DNA of 7,685 bases from Prolixibacteraceae bacterium. Lineage in GTDB: Bacteria; Bacteroidota; Bacteroidia; Bacteroidales; Prolixibacteraceae. The stretch covers positions 1 through 7,685 of the forward strand of contig JALOCD010000149.1 of the NCBI GenBank assembly GCA_023228025.1. The letters are read 5' to 3'. Both the position numbers and the translations under genes were made by a program. Below are positions 1-6,515 of the stretch, piece by piece (positions within the stretch are counted from its first letter, which is position 1; each line of letters starts with the position of its first letter). The notes under the pieces are model-generated. The model was given only the letters and a program-made list of their open reading frames with translations, searched no databases and was not told the origin of the DNA.

Positions 1-103
1 CCGGAAGAAGTGAACCCAGAAAGATGAAACCAAAACGACCTTACTCGATGAACTACAAACGATTATAAATAAACGTTAACTAAACGACATTGAATTACAT
101 TGT

Positions 104-505
104 ATGAATATTTCAAAAATAGAACATATCGGAATCGCTGTTGAAAGTCTCGAAAAGGCAATTCCATATTATGAAACCCTTTTGGGATCAAAGTGTTATG
201 CTATTGAAGAGGTGATTGACCAAAAGGTGAAGACGGCTTTTTTTAAAGTTGGTGAGACAAAAATCGAACTGCTGGAATCGATGGATCCGGAAGGTCCAAT
301 TGGAAAATTCCTGGAAAAGAAAGGACCTGGGGTTCACCACATTGCTTTTGCTGTGGATCATTTGGATTCAGCCTTGACTGAGGCCGAAGGGTCCGGTATC
401 CAATTGATCGATAAAAAAGGTAGAAAAGGGGCGGAAGGACTCAACATCGGATTCCTGCATCCAAAATCAACTTTTGGTGTATTGACTGAACTTTGCAGTA
501 AATAG
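104..505 (+). CDS. mce: Methylmalonyl-CoA epimerase
   Basis: A 133-residue protein of the glyoxalase/VOC fold, the usual length for methylmalonyl-CoA epimerase. The enzyme interconverts the (R) and (S) forms of methylmalonyl-CoA in the cytoplasm, between methylmalonyl-CoA mutase and the biotin-dependent carboxylase or decarboxylase that handles propionyl-CoA. Two beta-alpha-beta-beta-beta modules are visible: residues about 4-58 (KIEHIGIAV to KIELLE) and about 76-131 (GVHHIAFAV to HPKSTFGVLTEL). By alignment from memory with the Propionibacterium enzyme, the metal ligands would be His8, Glu55, His79 and Glu129. The position matching that enzyme's Glu48 appears to be Thr44; human MCEE also lacks a Glu there, so this is not a sign of inactivity. 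The ATG at 104 gives the family's normal N-terminus. I see no TAnnTTTG box just upstream, so the gene may be read from a promoter left of the window. A weak AATACT/AGTATT stem (512-517/525-530) follows the stop. Confidence 0.93.
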   Translation: MNISKIEHIGIAVESLEKAIPYYETLLGSKCYAIEEVIDQKVKTAFFKVGETKIELLESMDPEGPIGKFLEKKGPGVHHIAFAVDHLDSALTEAEGSGIQLIDKKGRKGAEGLNIGFLHPKSTFGVLTELCSK

Positions 506-593
506 GTGATTAATACTACTATCCAGTATTTTAATTCGTTGATGACTGGTTAAAATTTCAACATTTACTTTAAGAAGGTGATAAGATTTTTTG

Positions 594-755
594 AATGATT
601 TCACCACTCCGTGGCTTTCATTTTCTTTGTAATCATTTCTACAAAGATTTAGCTGCCCCGCAGCTCTTACATTGGCAACGTAGTTGCTTTATCTTTGTAG
701 ATGAAGTTATTAAAATCATGACAAAGCAACGTAGTTGTGACATTGGCACCGTTGC
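594..755. repeat. Cluster of short palindromic repeats
   Basis: This fills much of the 278-bp non-coding gap between the convergent mce and HAD genes. Four small palindromes with 3-nt loops are visible: CCAC-TCC-GTGG (604-614), AGCTGC-CCC-GCAGCT (651-665), GCAAC-GTA-GTTGC (675-687) and CAAC-GTA-GTTG (727-737). They are interspersed with copies of one linker word in both orientations: TCTTTGTA (624-631), ACAAAGAT (641-648), ATCTTTGTAGA (691-701) and ACAAAG (721-726). Two direct repeats also occur: GCAACGTAGTTG at 675-686 and 726-737, and ACATTGGCA at 669-677 and 740-748. The pattern resembles dispersed intergenic hairpin repeats that I remember from Bacteroidota genomes, but I cannot confirm copy number here. 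No coding potential is convincing across it. Confidence 0.7.
638..701. repeat. 64-bp element bounded by 11-bp perfect inverted repeats
   Basis: TCTACAAAGAT at 638-648 is the exact reverse complement of ATCTTTGTAGA at 691-701. The 42 bp between them hold two palindromes: AGCTGC-CCC-GCAGCT, with a perfect 6-bp stem, and GCAAC-GTA-GTTGC, with a perfect 5-bp stem. Folded as RNA or single-stranded DNA this gives a three-way junction, a closing stem with two hairpin arms. It has the size and shape of a miniature non-autonomous repeat unit, but I see no target-site duplication that would prove transposition. Confidence 0.65.
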
Positions 756-783
756 ATATCTAACCGGACAATAATGATTTAAA

Positions 784-1629
784 TTACCGGCTAGGTTTTT
801 TTGGCAGATGTTTTTTAACCGCATGGGAGAATCCATTCTCATGATGGGGAAGTGAGATAAGGAATTTATCCTTTAACTCCTGTGGAGCGTTGTGGACAAC
901 GTACGATAAATGCGTGAAATCAAGCATTTCCAGGTCGTTAAAGTCGTTTCCAATACCAAGTGTCTCATTTCTGTTAATACCCTTTAAATCGCAAATTTCG
1001 GCTATTCCATGGGCTTTTGAGATTCCTTTTGGGAATATTTCCATCCATGTCCAGTTTTCATTAAGCGGAGAGGTAGTTCGAATAAGGCTGATTTCGTCGA
1101 AATGGGACAGAAGTTTCTTTTTGACCTCGTCGAACCGGCTACTTTGCTTAGGGAAGAAAAGTAACATCTGAGAAGAGCTGTATTTATTGCCGGGTACTAT
1201 CTCTTCAGACTTTCCCATTTTGGAATGAACTTCAATGTATCGTTCAATTTCCTCACATGGAGACTTTTTCCACCAGAAAAAATTATGGTTATCGGGAAAG
1301 CAATCGGAAACCTTGAAATTATATCCATTGTCAATCAGGTACTCAATAAGTCTGGCTGTCAATTCATCCGTAAAATTAATGGCCCGGATTACCTCCTGTC
1401 TCTTCCAGTCAACGATACCGGCGCCGGATGAACAGATGACGTAATCGAATGGATCTGACGGATTCAGGGCCCGACGTACTTTCAGTAGGTTTCTCCCTGT
1501 TGCTGCCACCCGGCAGATTCCCAATTCACCAAGCAACTGAAGCGTTTCAAGATCCTCAGCGCTAATTGATTGATCATTTTGGAGCAGTGTTCCATCCAGA
1601 TCCGTAACGACCATCTTAAGTTGACTCAT
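784..1629 (-). CDS. HAD-superfamily hydrolase, Cof-like
   Basis: A 281-residue cytoplasmic phosphatase of the haloacid dehalogenase superfamily, Cof (IIB) subfamily, whose members are typically 260-290 residues. All four HAD motifs are visible. Motif I is DLDGT, with nucleophile Asp10 and acid/base Asp12. Motif II is the Thr44 in AATGRN. Motif III is Lys205 in KGISKAHG. Motif IV is GIGNDFNDLEM, with Asp229 and Asp232 as Mg ligands. The cap region lies at roughly residues 85-195. Cof-type enzymes usually dephosphorylate sugar phosphates or cofactor-related phosphates; the substrate cannot be read from this sequence. The ATG at 1627-1629 puts motif I near residue 10, as is normal. The gene is divergent from the DUF5606-like gene and convergent with mce, so it is probably transcribed alone. 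The basic tail after residue 270 (KKHLPKKPSR) is unremarkable. Confidence 0.9.
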   Translation of the reverse strand: MSQLKMVVTDLDGTLLQNDQSISAEDLETLQLLGELGICRVAATGRNLLKVRRALNPSDPFDYVICSSGAGIVDWKRQEVIRAINFTDELTARLIEYLIDNGYNFKVSDCFPDNHNFFWWKKSPCEEIERYIEVHSKMGKSEEIVPGNKYSSSQMLLFFPKQSSRFDEVKKKLLSHFDEISLIRTTSPLNENWTWMEIFPKGISKAHGIAEICDLKGINRNETLGIGNDFNDLEMLDFTHLSYVVHNAPQELKDKFLISLPHHENGFSHAVKKHLPKKPSR

Positions 1630-1704
1630 ACATGCACTTCTTTAGCTGGCAAAGTTCGCCAAAGTTTTGAATCGAAGTAGCAGGTCGCAATTAAAAATTC
1701 TTGC

Positions 1705-1712
1705 TATTTTTG
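1705..1712 (+). promoter_or_regulatory. Candidate -7 promoter box for the DUF5606-like gene
   Basis: TATTTTTG matches the Bacteroidota -7 consensus TAnnTTTG exactly. It lies 23 bp before the ATG at 1736 and implies transcription starting near 1717-1719 with a short leader. No clear TTTG -33 element sits at the usual 19-21 bp upstream spacing. The call therefore rests on one 8-bp match in AT-rich DNA. Confidence 0.4.
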
Positions 1713-1735
1713 CACAATAACAAAATGTATATTTT

Positions 1736-2155
1736 ATGTTAAAAGGTATTTTGGCTATATCCGGGCAACCTGGATTATTTAAAGTCCTCTCTGAAGGGAA
1801 AAACGGGGTAATTGTTGAGTCCCTGCTAACCGGGAAAAAACAAACGGCCTTCGCAAGCGCTAAAATGAGTACCCTGGAAGACATTGCAATCTATACCACC
1901 AGTGAAGATTTTCCACTTAAGCAGGTATTCAAAAAGATATATGATCTGGAAAATGGAGGAGCAGCTCTTCTGTCCGGCGCAAAACCGGAAGAGCTGAAAA
2001 GATATTTCGAAAAAATACTTCCCGATTTTGACAAAGAACGGGTGTATGTTTCGGACATAAAGAAAGTTCTAACCTGGTATAACTTACTTCATGGCAAAGG
2101 ATTGCTTGTGTTTGAAGAGGCAACTGAAACTGAAGAAGAAAAGGATAAAGGATAA
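1736..2155 (+). CDS. DUF5606 family protein
   Basis: A 139-residue protein that I recognise as the DUF5606 family of Bacteroidota; its biochemical function is unknown. The N-terminal part (about residues 1-60) begins MLKGILAISGQPGLFKV and reads like a small beta-rich domain, with runs such as GVIVESL and DIAIYT. The second part (about residues 60-125) contains a conserved-looking block, ERVYVSDIKKVLTWYNLL, at about 100-117. The C-terminus is a charged tail rich in Glu and Lys (EEATETEEEKDKG). No signal peptide, membrane segment or catalytic motif is visible, so it is probably cytoplasmic. The ATG at 1736 gives the family's usual start. The last codons and the stop lie inside one arm of a 20-bp inverted repeat, so the exact C-terminal residues may have been shaped by that repeat. 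Confidence 0.85.
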   Translation: MLKGILAISGQPGLFKVLSEGKNGVIVESLLTGKKQTAFASAKMSTLEDIAIYTTSEDFPLKQVFKKIYDLENGGAALLSGAKPEELKRYFEKILPDFDKERVYVSDIKKVLTWYNLLHGKGLLVFEEATETEEEKDKG

Positions 2156-2286
2156 AGTCAAAAGGATAAAGTGGAATTCGTTCTTAATTTGAAATTAGCT
2201 CAACTATAGTTAAAAAAAAAAGTAAAACGCCACGATTTTGATCGCGGCGTTTTACTTTATCCTTTATCCTTTTTACTTTATCCTTT
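2139..2286. repeat. Inverted GGATAAAG arrays around a convergent junction
   Basis: Three copies of GGATAAAG (2143-2150, 2150-2157, 2164-2171) face three inverted copies, CTTTATCC (2255-2262, 2262-2269, 2276-2283). The longest perfect match is 20 bp: 2139-2158 (AAAAGGATAAAGGATAAAGT) against 2254-2273. A second match of 12 bp pairs 2161-2172 with 2275-2286. The left arm contains the stop codon of the DUF5606-like gene (2153-2155). The right arm overlaps the outer part of the terminator stem at 2254-2258, so the long stem and the terminator cannot both form fully. Confidence 0.75.
2212..2258 (-). terminator. Rho-independent terminator of the sucA-odhB unit
   Basis: A 13-bp perfect outer stem pairs 2219-2231 with 2246-2258 and includes the GC-rich ACGCC/GGCGT part. 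An inner CGAT/ATCG stem (2233-2236/2241-2244) closes a TTTG loop after one A/C mismatch. Read on the minus strand, the hairpin is followed by ten consecutive T (complement of A2212-2221), a textbook intrinsic terminator about 45 bp past the odhB stop. Read on the plus strand, the downstream side is only T-rich (TTTTACTTTATCCTTT), so termination of the DUF5606-like transcript is possible but weaker. Confidence 0.85.
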
Positions 2287-2319
2287 CTGCTTGATTTGTT
2301 TTTCACAAATCAAGCAGAA
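2285..2319. repeat. 15-bp perfect inverted repeat over the odhB stop codon
   Basis: TTCTGCTTGATTTGT (2285-2299) and ACAAATCAAGCAGAA (2305-2319) are exact reverse complements separated by five bases. The right arm encodes the last residues of OdhB (ILLDL), and the TGA stop (2303-2305) sits at the loop. No T-run follows on either strand, so this is not a standard terminator. In the odhB mRNA it would form a stable 3' hairpin ahead of the real terminator, possibly protecting the end from exonucleases. Confidence 0.75.
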
Positions 2320-3562
2320 TCTCCCCGGCATCTTTGCCTTCCAAAAGAAGTTTGACCGGACTTTCAATGAATTCTTTTATTTTGACCAGAAACCCAACAG
2401 AGTCTTTGCCATCAATGATTCTGTGGTCGTATGACAATGCCAGGTACATCATGGGCCTGATCTCTACCTTTCCATCTATGGCTACCGGACGATCCTTGAT
2501 CGCATGCAATCCCAGAATGGCGCTTTGGGGTGGGTTGATGATGGGCGTGGACATCATGGAGCCGAAAACACCCCCATTTGTGATGGTAAAGGTTCCACCG
2601 GTCATCTCCTGCACGGTCAGACGCTTGTCTCGCGCTTTTTCCGCAAGATCTTTGATTGCACCTTCAATCATTGCGATATTCATCACCTCTACATTGCGGA
2701 TGATGGGTACCATTAGCCCTTTTGGACTGGAAACCGCGATCCCAATATCATGGTAATGCGGGGTCACTATTTCATCACCGTCTATCATTGAGTTGATCGA
2801 TGGATGATGCAGAAGGGCCATGCTGACAGCTTTTGCAAAAAATGCATTAAACCCCAGCTTGTATCCGTATTTTTCTGTGAAAGCCTTCTGGTAAGAGGTT
2901 CTTAATTCCATCACTTTGCTCATGTCTACCTCGTTGAAAGTAGTAAGCATGGCAGTTTCGTTCTTAACTGCGACAAGTCGCTGGGCCAGTTTACGTCTCA
3001 GCGGTGTCATTGTCATCCGATCTTCGCTGCGATTAACTTCCGAACTCTTTGAAACAGGATTGACATAGGCCTTTACGATCTGCTCCATATCCGTTCTGGT
3101 AAGTCTTCTGATACCTTCCAAAACCTCATCGACCGATAAATTGGCTTGCTCCATTACCGCTTTTGCGGTTGGAGTCATCTTGATCGATTTTTCAGCTTCA
3201 TTTGATGCTGAAAGCTTTTGCTCTGCCACAACAGGTTTGGTATCCTTCTCAATTTGAGTATTTTGAGTTGATTTTTTTTGTTCAGGAGCAGTAACGACAG
3301 GTGTTTCAACAGGCTGCGAAGAGGCCTTGTCTGTATCAATGGTGCACGCTACGCTGCCAACATTGACACGATCACCTTCACTTACCAGGATACTCAACTG
3401 ACCAGCGGCCGTTGCGATGAGTGATAAGGTGGCTTTGTCGGATTCGACCTCTGCCAACTCCTGATCTTTTCTGACAACTGATCCATTTTCAACCAGCCAT
3501 TTGCCAATTTCAACTTCAGAAATTGATTCTCCGGGGGAAGGTACTTTTATTTCAACAATCAT
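2303..3562 (-). CDS. odhB: 2-oxoglutarate dehydrogenase E2, dihydrolipoamide succinyltransferase
   Basis: A 419-residue E2 subunit, a normal length for a one-lipoyl-domain succinyltransferase. It moves the succinyl group from lipoamide to CoA to make succinyl-CoA and forms the core of the cytoplasmic 2-oxoglutarate dehydrogenase complex. Domains in order: a lipoyl domain (about 1-78) with lipoyl Lys43 in ESDKATL; a flexible linker rich in Thr, Pro, Gln and Lys (about 79-125); a peripheral-subunit-binding domain (about 128-165) of unusual sequence; and the catalytic domain (about 182-419). Catalytic His380 and Asp384 lie in the SYDHRIIDG motif, and the GGTFTITNGGVFGS block (322-335) is typical. 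The E2o assignment rather than pyruvate or branched-chain E2 rests mainly on its partner sucA just upstream. The ATG at 3560-3562 starts directly at the lipoyl domain. It is probably co-transcribed with sucA; no promoter box of its own is visible in the 120-bp gap. Confidence 0.94.
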   Translation of the reverse strand: MIVEIKVPSPGESISEVEIGKWLVENGSVVRKDQELAEVESDKATLSLIATAAGQLSILVSEGDRVNVGSVACTIDTDKASSQPVETPVVTAPEQKKSTQNTQIEKDTKPVVAEQKLSASNEAEKSIKMTPTAKAVMEQANLSVDEVLEGIRRLTRTDMEQIVKAYVNPVSKSSEVNRSEDRMTMTPLRRKLAQRLVAVKNETAMLTTFNEVDMSKVMELRTSYQKAFTEKYGYKLGFNAFFAKAVSMALLHHPSINSMIDGDEIVTPHYHDIGIAVSSPKGLMVPIIRNVEVMNIAMIEGAIKDLAEKARDKRLTVQEMTGGTFTITNGGVFGSMMSTPIINPPQSAILGLHAIKDRPVAIDGKVEIRPMMYLALSYDHRIIDGKDSVGFLVKIKEFIESPVKLLLEGKDAGEILLDL

Positions 3563-3578
3563 AATCTATTCTTTATTA

Positions 3579-3676
3579 CTTTGCGTTCCTTTGTGTGACC
3601 CTTTGTGTCCTTTGTGGTTCGTTCTTGAATTTTTTTTACCACAAAGGACGCAAAGGGTCACACAAAGGTCACAAAG
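3579..3676. repeat. Long imperfect inverted repeat of CACAAAGG units between sucA and odhB
   Basis: The arms at 3579-3618 and 3638-3676 are reverse complements apart from a few positions. Their 31-bp inner part (3588-3618 against 3638-3668) has a single mismatch. The loop is the AT-rich 3619-3637. Each arm is itself a degenerate tandem of a roughly 9-bp word (CACAAAGGA, CGCAAAGGG, CACAAAGGT). The hairpin occupies most of the 120-bp gap, and its downstream foot is 16 nt from the odhB ATG. There is no T-run after it in the direction of transcription, so it is not an intrinsic terminator. Similar CACAAAGG repeats are, as far as I recall, frequent between genes in Bacteroidota. Confidence 0.85.
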
Positions 3677-3682
3677 ATATTA

Positions 3683-6397
3683 TTAGTTAAATACTGCATT
3701 CATAATCCGTTCCAGTCTTCTTTTGTGTTTTTCCAGCAATCCGGCGGCCGGACTAGCACTTTCCGGGCGACTAACCAACTCAAGTCCCAGATCAGAATAT
3801 TTTCTGCAGATGTAAGGCCATACGCCCATGTTTGATGGCTCATCCTGAACCCATAAAAATCTTTTTGCCTGAGAGTTATGGAATATTATATCACGTACTT
3901 CTTCAGCAGGAAATGGAGAGATTTGCTCAATTCTGTGGATGGCAACCTTCTCCGTTCCCAGCTTCTCACGTCGCTCAATCAACTCAAAATAGATTTTGCC
4001 AAAGGTAAATACTACAACCTCTGCTTTTCCTTGTTTGATTTCCTTGTCCGGGATAAGCTTTTGGAACCCTCCTTTAGTCATTTGATCCAGCGAAGAAACA
4101 ACTTTCGGATGGCGCAACAAACTCTTCGGCGTAAAGACAATAAGCGGAATGCGCACATCTCCAAGAACTTGCCTTCTTAATACATGAAAAAGATTGGCAG
4201 GAGTGGTCGGTACCACCACATGCATGTTGTAATTGCTGCAAAGTGATAAATATCGTTCAATTCTGGCGCTGGAGTGTTCCGGTCCCTGTCCCTCATATCC
4301 ATGTGGCAAAAAGAGGACCAGTCCATTCATCAAGCCCCATTTTTCACCGGCGGAGCAGATATATTGGTCATAGATTACCTGGGCCACATTGGCAAAGTCG
4401 CCGAATTGTCCTTCCCATATGGTTAAACCTTTTGGATTGGCCATCGAATAGCCATATTCAAAACCCATCACACCGTATTCGTTCAGGGGTGAGTTATGAA
4501 CGTCGAAGGAGGCCTGATTGGACGAGATGTTTTGAAGCGGAAAATATTTTTCGCCACTATCTTCCAGTACCAGGGCAGAGTGCCTGTGTGAAAAGGTCCC
4601 TCTTTGTGCGTCCTGACCGCTTAGCCGAACCGGAATACCCTCTTTGAGAAGCGTGGCATAAGCAAGTAATTCACCCAAAGCCCAGTCGACCTTGTTGTTG
4701 GCAACCATCTGGCTGCGGTCTTCCATCAACTTAACAATTTTACTGAAAAATTTCTTGTCGGCAGGTAATGTGTTGATGGCAGCGGCCAATTGCTTCAGTT
4801 CCGTTTCCGAAACCGCGGTCGGAACTTCATAAACTTCACATGGATCAGGAAAACGGTAAGGTTTGTACTCCTCTACCAGGAAATTTTTGATATTGAGCTT
4901 GTCGATCAGTTTGCTTTCCTCATAATTTTGCTCCAACTGCTCGTTAAACCTCGAAATCTCCTCATCGACCTCCACTTGTGTCATGATCCCGGCATCTACC
5001 AACGTTTTCGCATAGATATCCCTTGGATTGGGATGGCTTGCAATGGCCTTGTAGAGCATTGGTTGTGTAAACCTGGGCTCATCACCCTCGTTGTGACCAT
5101 ATTTTCGGTAGGATAGAATATCGATAAATACATCTGATTCAAATCTTTGTCGAAATTCCAAGGCCATTTTAACCGTAAAAATAAGCGCCTCCACATCGTC
5201 TCCGTTTACGTGGAAAACAGGAGAACGGGTAACCTTTGCAACGTCCGTACAATAGGTACTGGAGCGCGCTTCGAGGTAATCGGTCGTAAATCCCACCTGG
5301 TTATTCACCACCAGATGCAGGGTGCCACCGGTTTTGTAACCGGGTAGGAGGGCCATTTGAACGATTTCATAAACAATTCCCTGTCCGGCAATGGCAGCGT
5401 CGCCATGGATGATGATTGGGGCAATTTTGGCGCAATCACCACCGTAATGGTGATCTATCCGTGCCCGTACCATCCCTTCCGTCAGGGATCCAACGGTTTC
5501 GAGGTGCGAAGGGTTAGGAATAAGGCTCAATTTTACCTTTTCGCCGGCATCAGTTGTGATAATATTTTCAAAACCCAGATGGTATTTCACGTCACCCTGA
5601 GATATACCTTCCTCGTATTCAGTTGCATAGAACTCTTTGAATATATTTTTATAGGGTTTTTCAAGAATATTGGCCAGTACATTGAGCCTTCCGCGGTGTG
5701 CCATGCCCACGACAAACTCTTCGATACCAAGTTTGGCCCCATGTACCACCAGGGCGTCCAGGGCGGGTATCAGCGCTTCTGTACCTTCCAGGGAAAAACG
5801 TTTTGCACCAACAAATTTACGGTGAATGAAACTTTCAAAACCTACAGCAATGTTGAGGTGGTAAAAAATATGTTTCTGTTGTTCGGGTGTATAAAATTCG
5901 CTGTTTTTCGATTTTTCCATCCTGATCCTAAGCCAGTCAATCAGTTCGGGTTGCCGCATGTAAAGAAATTCGACTCCAATCGACTCACAATAAGTTATTT
6001 CGAGATGGGAAATAATCTCTTTGAGTGTTGCATTGCCAATACCAATCTCTTTTCCGGCATGAAAGACGGTGTTCAGGTCTTCCTCATCCAGGTTGAAGTT
6101 TTTGTAATCCAGGGTTGGGCTATAGGTCCTCCTTTTCCTGACCGGATTTGTGCGCGTGAACAGGTGCCCACGCTGACGATAACCATTAATCAGGTTAAGG
6201 ATCCTGAACTCTTTTTGAATCCGGTCTTCATCGGCTGCTGATACTGCGACTTCCTGGTAAGATTGTCTGGCCAACTCAAATCCTTCGAAGAAATTGCGCC
6301 AGGATTGCTCCACACTAACAGGATTTTCCAGATAATTTTTGTACAACTCTTCTATTGCACTGATTTCCTGATTGCCGACTAGGGAAAATTTATCCAT
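3683..6397 (-). CDS. sucA: 2-oxoglutarate dehydrogenase E1 component
   Basis: A 904-residue thiamine diphosphate enzyme, close to the family's usual 900-950. It decarboxylates 2-oxoglutarate and transfers the succinyl group to the lipoyl arm of E2 in the TCA cycle. The N-terminal E2-binding segment (about 14-40, with EELYKNYLENP and WRNFF) is present. The ThDP-binding core shows MAHRGRLNVL at 232-241, His298 in NPSHLE, and the ThDP/Mg motif running from G332-D333 (HGDAAIAGQG) to N365-N366 (NNQVGFTT). The transketolase-like pyrimidine domain has SGQDAQRGTFSHRHS at 593-607 (His604 and His606) and EGQFGDF at 662-668. The C-terminal part has LPHGYEGQGPEHSSAR at 697-712. All expected catalytic blocks look intact. 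The ATG at 6395-6397 gives a typical N-terminus. It is the first gene of the sucA-odhB unit; the E3 subunit is not in the window. Confidence 0.97.
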   Translation of the reverse strand: MDKFSLVGNQEISAIEELYKNYLENPVSVEQSWRNFFEGFELARQSYQEVAVSAADEDRIQKEFRILNLINGYRQRGHLFTRTNPVRKRRTYSPTLDYKNFNLDEEDLNTVFHAGKEIGIGNATLKEIISHLEITYCESIGVEFLYMRQPELIDWLRIRMEKSKNSEFYTPEQQKHIFYHLNIAVGFESFIHRKFVGAKRFSLEGTEALIPALDALVVHGAKLGIEEFVVGMAHRGRLNVLANILEKPYKNIFKEFYATEYEEGISQGDVKYHLGFENIITTDAGEKVKLSLIPNPSHLETVGSLTEGMVRARIDHHYGGDCAKIAPIIIHGDAAIAGQGIVYEIVQMALLPGYKTGGTLHLVVNNQVGFTTDYLEARSSTYCTDVAKVTRSPVFHVNGDDVEALIFTVKMALEFRQRFESDVFIDILSYRKYGHNEGDEPRFTQPMLYKAIASHPNPRDIYAKTLVDAGIMTQVEVDEEISRFNEQLEQNYEESKLIDKLNIKNFLVEEYKPYRFPDPCEVYEVPTAVSETELKQLAAAINTLPADKKFFSKIVKLMEDRSQMVANNKVDWALGELLAYATLLKEGIPVRLSGQDAQRGTFSHRHSALVLEDSGEKYFPLQNISSNQASFDVHNSPLNEYGVMGFEYGYSMANPKGLTIWEGQFGDFANVAQVIYDQYICSAGEKWGLMNGLVLFLPHGYEGQGPEHSSARIERYLSLCSNYNMHVVVPTTPANLFHVLRRQVLGDVRIPLIVFTPKSLLRHPKVVSSLDQMTKGGFQKLIPDKEIKQGKAEVVVFTFGKIYFELIERREKLGTEKVAIHRIEQISPFPAEEVRDIIFHNSQAKRFLWVQDEPSNMGVWPYICRKYSDLGLELVSRPESASPAAGLLEKHKRRLERIMNAVFN

Positions 6398-6449
6398 ACA
6401 TTGTAGTTAATGTTCGATCTTACGTGTGAATTGAAAATATGTTTAGTCT

Positions 6450-6457
6450 CAAATGTA
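6450..6457 (-). promoter_or_regulatory. Candidate -7 promoter box for sucA
   Basis: On the minus strand 6457-6450 reads TACATTTG, an exact match to the Bacteroidota TAnnTTTG box. It implies a transcript start near 6443-6446 and a leader of roughly 47 nt before the sucA ATG. No clear TTTG -33 element is found at the standard spacing. The position, in the gap between two divergent genes, supports it. Confidence 0.45.
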
Positions 6458-6515
6458 CTAAATCATCAGCTAAATCTCAGAAATAATCAGCAATTTTAAC
6501 AATTAATTTCCACCT

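Noticed and set aside
1..103. Possible tail of an upstream gene (frame 1 reads PEEVNPER then stop at 25-27; frame 3 is open to a stop at 66-68).
   Set aside because: Too short to recognise in any frame, and the two readings cannot be told apart. A 14-codon ATG frame at 24-68 has no support either.
512..530. AATACT/AGTATT stem after mce as a terminator.
   Set aside because: Only six A/T-rich pairs with a 7-nt loop and a broken T-run; too weak to call.
639..842. 67-residue minus-strand open frame across the repeat cluster and the end of the HAD gene.
   Set aside because: It runs through palindromic repeats and overlaps the HAD 3' end in another frame; composition is Cys-rich and unlike a protein family. 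It is a chance frame.
1650..1668. Two CAAAGTT words (AACTTTG on the minus strand) as promoter boxes for the HAD gene.
   Set aside because: Both miss the TAnnTTTG consensus at one or more of the fixed positions and no -33 element is present, so the promoter cannot be placed with confidence.
3579..3676. The CACAAAGG inverted repeat as a CRISPR array or an intrinsic terminator.
   Set aside because: There are no regular spacers of constant length between identical repeats, and no T-run follows the stem in the direction of sucA-odhB transcription.
5357..6241. 294-residue plus-strand open frame opposite sucA.
   Set aside because: It lies entirely antisense to the well-conserved sucA coding sequence and its translation shows no domain; it is a codon-bias shadow.
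104..6397. mce and sucA-odhB as one functional gene cluster.
   Set aside because: They meet at succinyl-CoA, but lie on opposite strands with two unrelated genes and a terminator between them, so the proximity is not evidence of a shared operon.
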